Part shown: in pieces, positions 1 through 11,907 of the stretch
Layout of the letters: each line of letters opens with the position of its first letter
How positions within the stretch are numbered: position 1 is the stretch's first letter
Assembly: GCA_002007465.1 (NCBI GenBank)
Contig: LNAC01001880.1
Location: 1-64,000, forward strand
Direction of reading: 5' to 3'
DNA length: 64,000 nucleotides
From: Ailurus styani
Lineage: Eukaryota; Chordata; Mammalia; Carnivora; Ailuridae
Notes under the pieces: model-generated
The model's input: the letters and a program-made list of their open reading frames with translations, nothing else
The model's database searches: none
Told to the model about the DNA's origin: nothing
Program-made: the position numbers and the translations under genes

Positions 1-25
1 AAAAAAAAAAAAAAAAAAAAAAAAA
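1..25 (+). mobile_element. Poly(A) tract at window edge, probable SINE tail
   Basis: The first 25 bases are all A. Since plus-strand Can-SINEs end this way, this is probably the tail of a copy lying left of the window. Sequence 26-190 shows no gene and no repeat I can name. Confidence 0.5.
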
Positions 26-1594
26 GACATAGCCTCTGCCCTCAAGGTGCTTCTAATCTAGTGGGAAAGGTAAAATTTATATAAGGGTGGTGATGCGGGA
101 GAACATGCTGTGCCCCATGAGAAGGCAATAGCTAAGATGATACATGGTTGATAAAACAAGAAAGGTTTTCTAGAGAAGGTGGCATTTCCTTCGGTGACAG
201 GGGGGCTATCTTTTCGGCATCCTGTCTTCATTTTCTTTTGATATGTACTCAGAAGTGGGATTGTTGGGTCATATGGTAGTTTTATTTTTAATTTTTTCGG
301 GGAAACTTCATGCCATTTTCCGTAGTGACTGAAGCAATTTATGGTCCCACCAACAGAGCATAAGGGTTCTCTGTTTTCCACACCCTTACTAACACTTGTT
401 ACCTTTTTTTGATGAAGGTGAGATGATACCTCATTTTGGGTTTGATTTACATTTTCCTGATGAGTAGTGATGTTGAGCATCTTTTCATGTACCCGTTTGT
501 CATCCTTACGTCTTCTTTGGGAAAATGTCTATTTAGATCCTCTGCCCATTTTAAAATCAGATGGTTTGTTTTTATACTATTGAGTTGTATGTGTTTTTAA
601 GTATTTTTGGTTATTAACCCCTTATCAGCTATGTGGTTTGCAAATACCTTCTCCCGTTCGTAGAGTGCCCTTTCATTTTGTTGTTTCTTTTGCTTTAGTT
701 TGATGTAATCCCACTTGTTGATTTTGGCTTTTCATGTTTGTGCTTTTGGTGTCATATCCAAAAACTCATTGCCAAGACCAATTTTAAGGAGCTTTTTTGC
801 GTGTTTATTTATAGAAAAAGTTTTATGGTATCAGGTCTTATGTTTAAGTCTAATCCATTTTGAGTTAGTTTTTGTGAATGGTATAAGATAGAGAAACAAT
901 GTCATTCTTCTACACGCAGTCATCCAGTTTTCCCCACACTGTTTATATTAAAGAGATAGATCTTCTGTCCTTTCCCCAATAAGTATTCCTGGCTCCCTTG
1001 TCAATATTAGTTGATTCTATATGCAGGTTTGTTTGTTTTTTTCTTCCTCTGGGCTCTCAGTTCTTTTCTATTGGTCTCTGTGCCTGTTATTTTGACGACT
1101 ATGGCTTTGTAGTATAGGTTGAAATCAGGACATGTGATGCCTCCAGGTTTGTTCTTTCTCAGAATTGCTTTGGCTGTTCAAGGTCTTCTGTAGATCCATA
1201 TAGACTTTAGGACTGTTTTTTCTGTTTCTTTGAAAATACCATGGGGATTTTGATACAGTTTACACTGAATCTATAAATGGCTTTGGGTCATATGGACATT
1301 TTAACAATACCCTTTCCATCCATGAACACGGTTACTGTTACATTTCCTTGTGTCTTCTTCAGTTTCTTGTATCAAAGTCTTATAGTTTTTACCATACAAA
1401 ACTTTCACCTTCTTGGTTAGATTTATTCCTAAGTATTGTTTTAGATGCTCATGTAAATGGGATTATTTTATTTCCTTTTCAGATATTTTGTATTTAATGT
1501 GTAGAAACACAATTGTTTTCTGTATGTTTATTTTGTATCCTGCAACTTTACTGAATTTGTCAATTAGTTCTGGCAGGTTTTTGGTTGTGTCTTT

Positions 1595-1791
1595 TTTTTT
1601 TTAAGATTTTATTTATTTATTTGACAGAGAGATCACAAGTAGGCAGAGAGGCAGGCAGAGAGAGAGGGAGAAGCAGGCTCCCCGCTGAGCAGAGAGCCTG
1701 ATGTGGGGCTCGATCTCAGGACCCTGAGACCCTGAGATCCTGACCTGAGCCAAAGGCAGAGGCTTAACCTACTGAGCCACCCAGATGCCCC
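1595..1791 (-). mobile_element. Can-SINE (minus) inside LINE-1
   Basis: From right to left it has the tRNA-derived head, a CT-rich body and an A-rich tail seen as poly(T). It is flanked by a perfect 16-bp target-site duplication, ttttggttgtgtcttt, at 1579-1594 and 1792-1807. Confidence 0.95.
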
Positions 1792-4438
1792 TTTTGGTTG
1801 TGTCTTTAGGATTTTCTGTATATTATAAGATCATATCATTCATAAGCAAAGACAGTTTCTCTTCTTTTCTTATTTGGATGCCTTTTATTTTTCTTAACTG
1901 ATTGGCTCGGAGTGGTGACAGTAGGTATCTTTGTCTTGTTCCTCATCTTAGAGGAAAAGGTTTCAACCTTTCACCATTATGATGTTGGCTATGGGTTTGT
2001 CATATGTGACCTTTGTTGTGATATGTCCTCTTCCTACACTTAATTTGTTGAGCATTTTTATCATGAAATGTTGTTGTATTTATCAAATGCCTTTTCTCCA
2101 TCTGTTGAGATGAGAATATGATTTTTTTCTCATTCTATTAATGTGTCTCACGTCCATCCGTTGATTTGTGTGTGTTGAACCACCCTGCATTCCAGGGATA
2201 AATCCCACCTGATGGTGAATTATTCTTTTAATGTGGTAATGAATTTGATTTGCTAATATTTTGCTGAGGATTTTTGCATCTATATTAATTAAGTATATTT
2301 GTTTGTAATTTTCTTGTCTTGTAGGCTCCTTATCTGGCTTTGGTTTTAGGTAATGCTGGCCATGTGAAATTAGTTTGGGAGTGTTTCCTTCTCTTCGATT
2401 TTTTGGATAGTTTGAGAAAGACTATCATTGACTCTTCTTTAAATATTTAGTAGAATTCATCAGTGAAACCATCTGGTCTTGTACTTCTCTGTGTTGGGAG
2501 TTTTGTGTCTGTGTGGGTATGTATGTATATGTTTGGTGGTTTTTGATTACTGATTCAATCTCCTTACTTGATACTTGTCTGCTCAGATTTTCAGATTCTT
2601 CATCTTTCAGTCTTGGAAGGTTGTACCTTTCTGGAAATTTATCCATATCCTATGGATTATCCATTTTGTTGGCATATAATTATTTAGTCTCTCATGATCC
2701 TTTGTATTCCTGTAGTATTGGTTGTAATGTCTCTTTCATTTCTGATTTTGAGTCCTCTCTGAGTCACTCTGACTGTATCTTTTTTCAATCTTTTTTTTAA
2801 ACAGCTGTTTCATTGATCTTTTTAATTATTTTTCTTTTCTCTATTTCATTTATTTTTTTATTTTCTTCCTTTTACTAAATTTGGGCCTCGTTCTTCTAGT
2901 GCCTTGACATGTAAAGTGAGGTTGTTTATGTTCTTTCTTGTGTCTTAATGTAGGTATTTGTAAATAAATGATTTTCTGTAGCAGTATCCTTTGATTCCCT
3001 TCTCATCTTATGTGTTTCTGTTGTAGATTTATGTTTTTATAAACTTTCCTCTTAGAACTACTTTTCAGAATCCCATAGCTTTTGACATGTTGTGCTTCCA
3101 TTTTCATTTGTTTCAAGATACTTCTTGATTTTTCTCTTGATTTCTTCTTTGGCCTATATATTCAAGCACAATTTTTTAGTCTCCATATATTTGTTATGTT
3201 TCCAGCTTTCCTCTTGTTATTTATTAACTTTTGGTTTCATACCACTACAGTCAGAAAAGATACTTGTTGTTTTTTTTTATCTTTTTAAATTTGCTAAGAC
3301 CTTCTTTTTTTTTAAAATGACCTACATGTGATGTATTCTGGAGAATGTTCTGTATGCACTTGAGAAGAATGTGTATTCTGCTGCTGCTAGTTGGCCTGTT
3401 TGTATATGTCTGTTAGGTCCATTTGGTCCTAATAATTTAGGTCCTAAATTATAGTTCAAGTGCAGTGGTTTCTCACTGATTTTCTAGCTGGATGATCTAT
3501 TTGTTGATAGGTAGGATATTGAAGTCCCCTTCTAGTATTGTGTTATCATCTATTTTTTCCTTCAAATCTGTTAGAATTTGCTTAGTGTAATTCTGGTGCT
3601 CTGAAGTTGGGTGCATATAGTTGATGATTTTTATATCTTCTTGATGAATTGACCTCTTTATCACTCACTACGCAGTGACTATCGTTGTCTCTTTTAAGCA
3701 TTTTTGGCTTAAAGTCAATTTTGTCTGATATTAGTAGAGCTACCCATGTTCTTTTGGCTTCTGTTTGCATGGGAGTATCTCTTGCCATTCCTTTGAATTT
3801 ATGTGTCTCCTTAGAGCTGAAGTGAGTCTCTTGTAGCATATAGTTGGGTATTGTTTTTTTTTAATCCAGCCAGCAAATCTGCCTTTTGATTAGAGAATTC
3901 AGTTCCTTAACATTTACAATAATTATTGTCAGGTAAGGACTTACTAATGTCATTTTATTATCTTCTGTCTGTTTATAGTTCCATTTTCCTTTTCCTCTTG
4001 TTGTTTTCCTATGTAAATAAGTGATTTTTGGTAGCAGTATACCTTAATTCCCTTCTCATCTTATGTGTATCTGTTGTAGATTTTTGTTGTGGAGTTCCAT
4101 GAGGTTTACATAACAAATCTTATAGATATCAGAGTGTATTTTATGCTAACAATTTAATTTGATTGCATATAAAAAAAATCCTTTTCTCCCCCATTTTACA
4201 TTTTTGATGACGCCATTTACATTGTTAACTGTATCCATTAACAAACTGTCAAAGCTTAGGTTTCATATTTTGCCTTTTAATCTTTAGGTGAATCTTTATC
4301 TAGCATATCATCATATTAATGGCATTAAGGTATCCCAAGTTTAACTCTATACTTTACCAGTGTGTCATGTATTTCCACATTTTCAAGATACTAATTAGCG
4401 TCCTTTTGTTTCAGCTTAAGGAATTCCTTTTAGCATTT

Positions 4439-4614
4439 TAGTTTTAAAAAAAATTTTATTCATTTAAAGTGGCTCACTATTTTATGATATAATATTATTT
4501 ATTTAAATTTGGGCAAGGAGCTCGACATAGGGCTTGAACTCACAACCCTGAGATCAAGGGCTAAGCTGAGATCAACAGTCAGACACTTAACTGACTGAGC
4601 CACCCAGGTGCCCC
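4439..4614 (-). mobile_element. Older Can-SINE (minus) inside LINE-1
   Basis: The head GGCACCTGGGTGGCTCAG is complementary at the right end, and the body is diverged. It is bounded by a 13-bp duplication, ccttttagcattt, at 4426-4438 and 4615-4627. Confidence 0.9.
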
Positions 4615-4618
4615 CCTT

Positions 4619-4797
4619 TTAGCATTTCTTGTCGTGTAGTTTAGTGGCAAAAGTTTAGCAGCTTTTATTAGGGGAAGATTTTAAATTTATTTTTTAATGT
4701 ATGTATTATTCTTGCTGTATATTTATTATTATTTAGCATTTCTTGTAGTTTAGTGGCAAAAGTTTAGCAGCTTTTGTTTATTAGGGGAAGATTTTAT
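4619..4797. repeat. Local direct duplication in LINE-1
   Basis: A ~65-bp unit beginning ttagcatttcttg and ending ggggaagatttta occurs at 4619-4683 and again at 4733-4797 (period about 114 bp). The copies differ by small indels (gtcgtgtag versus gtag; cttttatta versus cttttgtttatta). Confidence 0.9.
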
Positions 4798-6339
4798 TAT
4801 TTCACCTTCATTTCTGAAGGACAGCTTTGCTGGGGAAGTATTTTGATTGGCAGTTTCTTTCAGCACTTTGAATAAATCATTCCACTCTCTCTTTGCCTGT
4901 AAGGTATCAGGTGAGAAATCCACTAAGAGCCTTATGGGGGTTCCCTTGTGTGAGGGAATTTTTTTTTCTCTTCCAGCTTCTAAAATTCTGTCTTTCGTTT
5001 TTAGGCCATTTCATTATTATATATATATCTTGGAGAACATTTTGGGCTGAAGTTTTGTGGTGACCAAGTTTCATGAGCTTGGGATATCCAGTTCTCTTCC
5101 CATGTTTGAGAAATTCTCAGTCATTATTTCTTTAAATAAGCTTTTCATTCCTTTCTCCCTCTTTTCTTCTGGGACTCCAGTAACATGTACAGTTTCCTTT
5201 GATTGTGTCCCGTAACTCCTGTAGACTTTGTTCCTTTTCATTATTTTTTCTAATTGCTCTTCTAATTGTTTAAATTCAACTGATCTGCCTTCTTGCTCAC
5301 TGCCTGCCTCTCCTATATGTTCAACTATGCTGTTGAAACTATTGAATTCTTTAGTTCATTGTATACTTCAGCTCCAAAATTTGATTCTTTTCTCTGTTTA
5401 ACAGCTTCTCATTTTGTTCTTGTATTGTTTTCCTCATACTGCTGAATCATTTGTGTTCTCTTGTAGCTCTGAGCATCTGTACTACAATTATTTTGAATTC
5501 TTTGTTGGGCAATACCTGCATCTCTATTTCTTTGGGTCTGGTTACTGGACTCTTCCTTTGGTAGAGACATGTTTCCCTCACCTCTTCCAGACTTTATGGA
5601 CTGATTTTGGTTAGAGAAGCCTTTCACTTGCAGATAGGGTACACTGGATCATGTTGTGACCCAGGTCTAGCGCTAGTGGTGCAGAGCCACAGGTGCAGGA
5701 GTGCACGGTAGCAGTAGGTCCAGTTGGGGCATGATGGCTCTTTGGCTCAAGCCACCAGAGTCTACACTGCTGGTAACAGTGTCCTTGGTGATCACTGCAG
5801 ACGTCTGCAGTGCCTGTAAGGGCTACTGGACTTTCGTCATGCCTCTAGCACTGGTAAGTGGCTAGGGACCAGAGCAGGCAGCATTGGTGGCTGGGGCCAA
5901 TGGTGTGCACACACTTGACTGTGAGGGGCCAGCTGTAGGCCCCTAGATAGTGGCAGAGGTCACTTGCAGACAAAGTTGTAGGGATGGGTGTCAGGGCAGG
6001 TAGCAAGGGCTAGGGCCAACTATGGGCTCCCCAGGACTGGCAGAGGACCTGAGTGTCAGTGTGCTGCCCTAGGACTTCACACTCTACCCCTGTGCATGCA
6101 CACTGCAGTGGAGGTCGGTGCAGAAAAGGTGGTGGAGGGCATGCAGGTCCTCGGCCTGAGGGCCTCGCTACAGCTGCCAATGGGCACAGTGGTGCTGGCC
6201 AGTAACAGGAGCCAAGGCTCCCTGGTGGCTGTGCCTGGGGCATGCATCCCGGAGGAGCTAGATACAGGTGGCTGTGGTGACACTGCCCGGTGCCGGAAGG
6301 AGGGCTTAATAGTCCTGTAACAGCATCAGTTTCCTGGTT

Positions 6340-6475
6340 TTGATAGTGGGACAGTGGTTATGTCAATGTTAAGCCTCAGGAAGGTGGGTGAAGGATATAT
6401 GGAAAGGATTATTTTTGCAACTTTTTCTTAAGTTAAAAGTTAGTTCAAAGTAAAGTTTTAAAAAAGCTTAAAAAG
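6340..6475 (+). mobile_element. LINE-1 3' end fragment, plus strand
   Basis: The sequence resembles the extreme 3' UTR of old L1s (gtgaaggatatatgg, then attatttttgcaactttttc and an A-rich end). It is oriented opposite to its left neighbour, so it is a separate, probably older insertion. Confidence 0.6.
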
Positions 6476-7083
6476 GGGAGGGGTGGGGGTAAGTATACAA
6501 TGAAACCAATTAGAACTGTGATTTTGATTTTCTTCCCCAGCTGCCTTCAGCTGCTTTGGTACAGAGTGAGCAGGCAGATGATGTCAGGAAGTGACTGAAG
6601 TCTAGGACGCGTTCTCTAAAGCTGGGTGAACTGCGCTGTGTCAGTCTGGGTCGTCTGGGAAGCAGACGCAGATGGAGTTGGGAGCGCACAGGGTTTCTTG
6701 CAGGAGGGAAGGGGCGGACCCCAGCTGTGCGCAGTCATTGGCTGGGGGCTGGCTGAGAAGAGCGTGTCCTTAGCTCATACCCTGTGACAGCTGGGCCCAG
6801 GGCTCACCTCTCCCACACCGGGCTCAGCGCCGTCTGCAGCGTGATGGCGCTAGGCCACCGGCCCCTAAGGGGCCCCTCAGTGTTCCAGGTACCTCTCTGG
6901 AACCCCCTCACTTTTTGTGGAGGATGGGAGGACGCCCCGGTTTCCTCAGTCCTATGACTAGGTGGTGCTTTGACCCCTGCCGAGCAGCTGGCCAGGGGGA
7001 TGAGAGCAGGCCGGGGCCATCCCGCCGGCGGAGGGCTCCAACTGAAAACTCCTCTTCGTGACGGATGCCAGGCAGAACAGCAT

Positions 7084-7191
7084 CAGCTGAAAAGCAGGCT
7101 AAAGCCTACAGGAGGGCACCCATGGGAGCGAGCTCGGAAATTGCAATGAATTGATTTTAAGTAGCTGCAGCTGTGATTAGACTATTTTTAG
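7084..7191. promoter_or_regulatory. Candidate MEF2 site with adjacent E-boxes downstream of MEF2A
   Basis: The sequence has a full MEF2 consensus CTATTTTTAG at 7182-7191, an E-box CAGCTG 8 bp away at 7168-7173 and another CAGCTG at 7084-7089. The setting is non-repetitive and not extremely AT-rich, about 0.75 kb past the MEF2A poly(A) site. MyoD-family E-boxes next to MEF2 sites are the classical muscle enhancer arrangement, and MEF2 autoregulation is known. Function here is inference. Confidence 0.4.
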
Positions 7192-7491
7192 CCACAGGAC
7201 TCAACCAGCTTTCAAAACCTGCTAATAAGAGCCAGCGAGTAAAACCAGCACAAAAATTTAGCTTTTAATTTAACTGACAGCAAGAATCTGCTCAGTTAGG
7301 AGCTGGCTTAAAAGGCAAATCCAAGGAAGAGAACGCTTGCTACTGCCAAGTTTAATATAAGTTTTCACACCTGTCACTTTTGAAAATAATTCATTCAGTA
7401 AATCTGTCTTCTGCTGCCGCTCGCTCAGTATTGTGTGTGCATTTTGGGTAGACAGAACTTGCTATCATTAGATCCTGTTTAACAGTAACTG

Positions 7492-7507
7492 CCCCCCCCC
7501 CCCCCCC
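7492..7507. repeat. Poly(C) run of 16
   Basis: Sixteen consecutive C residues follow GTAACTG. Such runs are prone to sequencing and length error. Confidence 0.95.
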
Positions 7508-7884
7508 GCCACTAGTATATCCTGCAAGCAAGCAGTCATCAGTAGAGCCCGGAAGGGCTGACCCGATCCCCACCGACTGCAGTAACGGGCCAGGCTGGGC
7601 CCTGGATCGTGCGGGCTGCTTCCTGCAGGGCCCCGGGCGGCCCAGGAAGGGAGGCCTCAGGAGCAGCTATGGGCGAGGCTGGTGAGCTGCCGCCGCCATT
7701 TCCTTGACCAAGCCTCAAAGTAAGTAAAGAGGATCTCCAGGTGGAAAAGGCCTTTGTGAAGGGAAGGGACAGAAGAGACGCATCCAGGGGGAGGGGAAGG
7801 GGACGACTGGCGGCAAACATGACAGAGTCTTGAGTACACAGGAAAAGCCAGTCCGTCTTTACTGTAGTGAGTGCAGGATACAAA

Positions 7885-7948
7885 TAGTTTACAACAACCT
7901 CTAGCATTTTCTTAACCATTTGATAAAAAGTTCACTATAATATTTATT
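7885..7948 (-). terminator. Probable distal MEF2A polyadenylation site
   Basis: On the minus strand AATAAA (plus-strand tttatt at 7943-7948) is followed about 45-60 nt later by the GU-rich run AGGTTGTTGT (7889-7898). This is the usual arrangement of poly(A) signal and downstream element, so cleavage is expected near 7920-7930. No comparable signal pair was seen further downstream before the GC-rich flank. Cleavage position is inference. Confidence 0.6.
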
Positions 7949-10900
7949 GTATAATGAAGAAAAAACAACACATTCAGGGAAAAGTTGAGATTAACTTATT
8001 TTTCTTAAAAGGTTCATCTCAAGGATGGCAACAAAGTCCAGCTTGTGCCGCCAAACGGTTTTACATGATCAAACCGTGTACAGCTTCTTGTGTGAACTGT
8101 TGACTACAAACATTTACCAAATACATAAATCTCTTTTTAAAAAAGCCATTTTAAATATAGCAAAGCAGTGTCTTCTTGCACAGCAAAGTGAAGAAAGTTT
8201 CTACAGAGAAATAAAAGTTTTACATTTGTAAAATCTTTTTCACATTCTAATCATCTAGCTTCTTATGATCCAATGCCAGGAGTTTTCTGGTTCCTTATTT
8301 ACTATGTATTTCTTGTGCGCATGATGGTTAATACAGAAAATAGGTTAATGCTTTATTAGTTGTCCTTATAGTTAAAGGAAATGGTAAAACATATATTGTT
8401 CTTTTAGAACAAACCCCTGATTTAGTCTCTAACACAATGGACATAATTAGGGCTCAAAAGATGGAGTTTTGATTGGGACCATCTGCAGACATACAATGGT
8501 GACTCTCACTCTCAATGTAGGACCGGTTAGCGCACTGAGGGAAGGACAGCTGTTGGAAACCGTACTTGAACCAGTGCGGTGTCCTCTGAGCTTTTTTTGT
8601 TTTTGTCTTTTAGTAATAAAATACTTCATCTGAAGGATAAAATTTTCTTGTGATGGTGTCATACAAAACACACGAGTCTAAAACGGTAAGAAAAGTCAGT
8701 TCTAAAGAAACACCATTCGTGTCTTCCCCACTCTGAGTTGGTTTCCACCAGGAGATGTGCATGTGTATGTGGTGTTTGTACATGGAGTCTGGGTGAGGGG
8801 TGTCTGTCAAGTCCATACGCTCCAGGTCACACTGGGCAGACAGGAAAAGGGTTAACAGTCAAATATTCACTTCCTGAAAACGGAATACATTGTTACTTGG
8901 TCAGTGTAATTGAAATACAAACTCCGAGCCTCGTGTAATAGTATTTTAGAAAACAGTAGTTGTACTGATTATAAACCTGCATAGAAAGAAAGACTATTGA
9001 GATACAGTCAGAAAAGCCATCTCATAAGGCACACAAGAAAATAGACAGTAAATGCGAATGTGGTAACTCCTATTCCAATGTACAGCAGAAGTTCATGAAC
9101 GTGCATGAATAGTAACGAAAGAATCACTTAACACTTTCAAAGCTATAAATGGTTTACAAAGTGGTAAGGATTATCTTGGAAATTCAGTGTTGGGAGACTG
9201 TCTTGTTTCAATCAGGTGTGACCTTATGAAGAAACGTGCCGGTATGCAATTCAGTAAAGTAAGTACATTTTAAAGAGAAACTAATCCTTTCTGAACAAGA
9301 GCCCAATGGCCATACCGATGAGAGGAGGCAGCACGTCACCCTCCCTTTTTCTGGCCTCTGTCGAAATTCACTACCCGAACTGTTACTAAAACCGAATTCC
9401 ATTTTGTAGCTGTGAACACCACAGGTTTCCCCTGTACCTAATACCTATGTGTCAGTCAGGAACTCTGGCTGATGATTTGTCACAAATAGCATATGAGGAA
9501 AATGTCAGAAGGAAGGCAATTTAGGGGGAAAAGCAAAACCTAAGTAAAAAATTGTAGGTAGCTGCTCACCATTAAGTTTAAAATACAAAATAGCAGCAAT
9601 TTTTAAACCCTTAGAGTTTCTCAGGAAAAGGAGTATTTAAAAATCTATGATGAAAGATATACAGGACTTTGAATTTTGTTTGTGGCACAAGCCCAGGAAA
9701 CGGACGAACGTGGCATCATGGCTTCGTTGTCTTCCCGTAGGAGGAAGGCCTCGTTCAAAGGCTAAGCTGAGTGTGGCCCGGATTTCACAAGCAAGCCATG
9801 CCAGCCAGCGATGTGCCTGTGAGAGAATTTCTCCCCACACCAAAGTGCCATTTCAATGTACAGAGAGTTCAGAACGGTAGTATTTTGTAACCAGCTGCAT
9901 CATTCTATTTTAGAGGGGCCAGGAGAAAAGATCCCTTCCCCCACAAATATTTTTCCCTAATCATTTACCACTTATAAAACCTTTGTGCTCATCTACTATT
10001 TTGCCATGTTCTCTAATATTAAATTAGGTCAGCTTTTGCTACTATATTTTTTTCCTCACAAAAGGCAAGTTTTAAATAATGCCTTATAAAATCTGTTACA
10101 ACACATTTTATATTTATGCAAGATGAACTTAACACCAGTTTTTTTTTGCCACTTTGCTATTTATGTACACATATAAAATATATAATGATGCTCAACCCAT
10201 ACAGCACAAAGATTACAATGTAACAACACACATTCACCACCAGTGAGGGGAGAAACCCCTTTATACAATCCTCTGAAAAGACTGGGCTAAGAATTAAAAT
10301 CCAAAGTACAGTATATTTAACAAAATAGTAAATATTAAACAGTGAATACTCTACTTAATAAGGATCTCGCCTTTTCCCCCCAAATTGGCGGCAATCCACA
10401 AAAATATACTTTTTAATCTGGTGACCATACAATACATAGGTACTTACATCAAAGGTGATAATATATTTAAGATGCTATATACATAAGAGTTTGGCTCAAC
10501 TTTTAATTTACATATAGAATAATAAGTGTTCATGGCTTTTTTTTTCCAAGGTTCTGCTTGCAAGATATTTGTTTGTTTTTTTTCCCCCTCTTAAAATAAA
10601 ACTAAAAAGTTAAAACAAGATAAAGCTATTCTCTTAAAAAAAAAAGTTACAACATACAGCTTTGGCTTATATAAATAATTCATAGCAGAATGTGTTCAAA
10701 AGTAGTGAATATAATTTTATATATAGTCATCAATTCATAAGGGTGTTTTCTTTCATATAAAATATACATGAGCTAAAATCAGTTTCTTTAAGATATGAAT
10801 GTAAAAAGAAACTTCTGACATAGTCCAATTATAACTTAATATATTAATTTATTTTGTTAATGCTCTATATTTCTAGGCTAGTATTTTCTGAATATCTCAT

Positions 10901-11564
10901 GCGTGTTTTCTACTCTCTCTTTTTATTAGCTAAAGATCACTTCTTTGACCCAATACATTTTTGCACGTGCAAAACAGTTATGTGTGGGGCTTTTTTGTTT
11001 TGTTTTAAAATATCAACAGCCCTTCCCATGCACCCCTCTGCAACAGAGACCCATGCCAGGCTGGGTAATTAATATAAATGACACTTTATGTACAGTATTG
11101 CTTTCTTGGTTCCTGCTTTTCTACTGCTCTGTTCTACAAAGCATTTTTCTTAAGTAACTACAGTCACTGCACAGTTAAATAAAACAAGTAGGGGCCCTCT
11201 AGGTTTCTGCAAGCTAGTGTGGGAGAATTATATATGGGTACACGTTTCTCTGCAAAAACTGGTTATCTTATGAAACAAGTAGTCCAAGGAAGTGCCAGAC
11301 TAGAATCTGCCTACAGGGCGCTTTGTTTGCCATGGGACGTACATCTGCAGATCTACGAGGCAGGTAAGTGCCCAATTCTGTATGTAACACACACCCACAC
11401 ACACACCCACACACTCACGCCCACATACATATATATATATATAAAGGGATATATATGTATGTATGTACATATAAATATAGTTAACTCATGTCCTTATTTA
11501 CCGATGTAGATATGTAGGGCAGTTTGCTGCAGGATCACGAAGTACGAACACCAGCCCAGGAGCC
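7922..11564 (-). other. MEF2A: MEF2A 3' UTR
   Basis: About 3.6 kb of AT-rich, largely repeat-free sequence follows the stop codon. It contains a CA/TA-rich simple repeat near the stop (11388-11480) and several internal AATAAA hexamers on the minus strand (complement at 10922-10927, 10848-10853 and 8352-8357), which could give shorter UTRs. The distal end is set by AATAAA at 7943-7948. The length agrees with the long 3' UTR I remember for mammalian MEF2A. No long open frame or second gene is visible within it. Confidence 0.8.
11388..11480. repeat. CA/TA-rich simple repeat in MEF2A 3' UTR
   Basis: Interrupted (AC)n is followed by (AT)n and (ATGT)n tracts. It is likely length-variable and lies about 80 nt after the stop codon in the transcript. 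Confidence 0.9.
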
Positions 11565-11907
11565 TTAGGTCACCCACGCATCCATCCTCATTCGCTTGAC
11601 GGAAGGGCTTTCTCTGTCGTCCGTGGTGGGGGGTCGGCCAAGCACGATTGGAGAATGGAAGTCACCCCGTGGATCCTCCCGGTCACTGCCATCATAGGAG
11701 CTGCTCGAGCTGCTCAGACTGTCCACAGGGGAGCGCCCCATTTCCTGCCGGGGCTGGGGAGGCTGGGGGGGCTGCTGGGGCTGCGGCTGCTGGAAGCCTG
11801 ATGGGGTCATTCGATCCCGGGGAGGTGAAATTGGTTCTGACTTAATGTTGATGTTTTGGTTGGTATTAATGGATAAATTCGAACCCTGAGATAACTGCCC
11901 TCCAGCA
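11565..11907 (-). CDS. MEF2A: MEF2A terminal coding exon (C-terminus, stop TAA at 11565-11567)
   Basis: The exon begins by completing Val and reads [20 protein letters not shown], then [18 protein letters not shown], a short Gln/Pro tract, [20 protein letters not shown] and finally [16 protein letters not shown] before [11 protein letters not shown] (11823-11846) is the phosphorylation-dependent sumoylation motif (Lys403/Ser408 in human) that toggles repression and activation. KRMRM forms part of the nuclear localisation signal. The acceptor is TTTCCTTCAG above 11907. The Gln/Pro tract is [16 protein letters not shown], with no long pure Gln run as in human MEF2A. PTTDDRES replaces the human PNTEDRES. 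Confidence 0.98.

Larger units (their letters stand above)
190..6335 (-). mobile_element. Near full-length ancient LINE-1, antisense, dead
   Basis: On the minus strand this reads as a long L1. Endonuclease-like protein is visible at about 3840-3580 (LQETHFSSKETHKFKG, then ISDKIDFKPKMLKRDNDSH). Reverse-transcriptase-side ORF2 remnants follow at 2646-2425 (LPRLKDEESENLSRQVSSKE), and the region below about 1300 carries the ORF2 end and 3' UTR. The part from 4800 to about 6330 matches the 5' UTR/ORF1 side of old L1M or HAL1-type elements and becomes GC-rich, as L1 5' UTRs do. Stops and frameshifts break every frame, so no retrotransposition protein can be made. Two Can-SINEs are inserted (1595-1791, 4439-4614), and part near 4620-4800 is locally duplicated. 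Exact subfamily is uncertain. Confidence 0.85.
6477..7883. other. Non-repetitive intergenic DNA downstream of MEF2A
   Basis: This is moderately GC-rich sequence without a convincing exon. The part from 7560 to 7900 lies past the poly(A) site, and its open frames show no homology I recognise. It contains the MEF2/E-box pair and a homopolymer C run. In human, LYSMD4 lies convergent to MEF2A, but no LysM-domain sequence is visible here. Confidence 0.6.

Noticed and set aside
5988..6320. 110-codon open frame in GC-rich DNA
   Set aside because: It lies in the 5' UTR-like part of the antisense L1 and has no protein similarity I recognise.
6477..7900. Possible LYSMD4 gene convergent with MEF2A, as in human
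   Set aside because: No LysM-domain or LYSMD4-like coding sequence is visible on the plus strand; the open frames here have no recognisable content.
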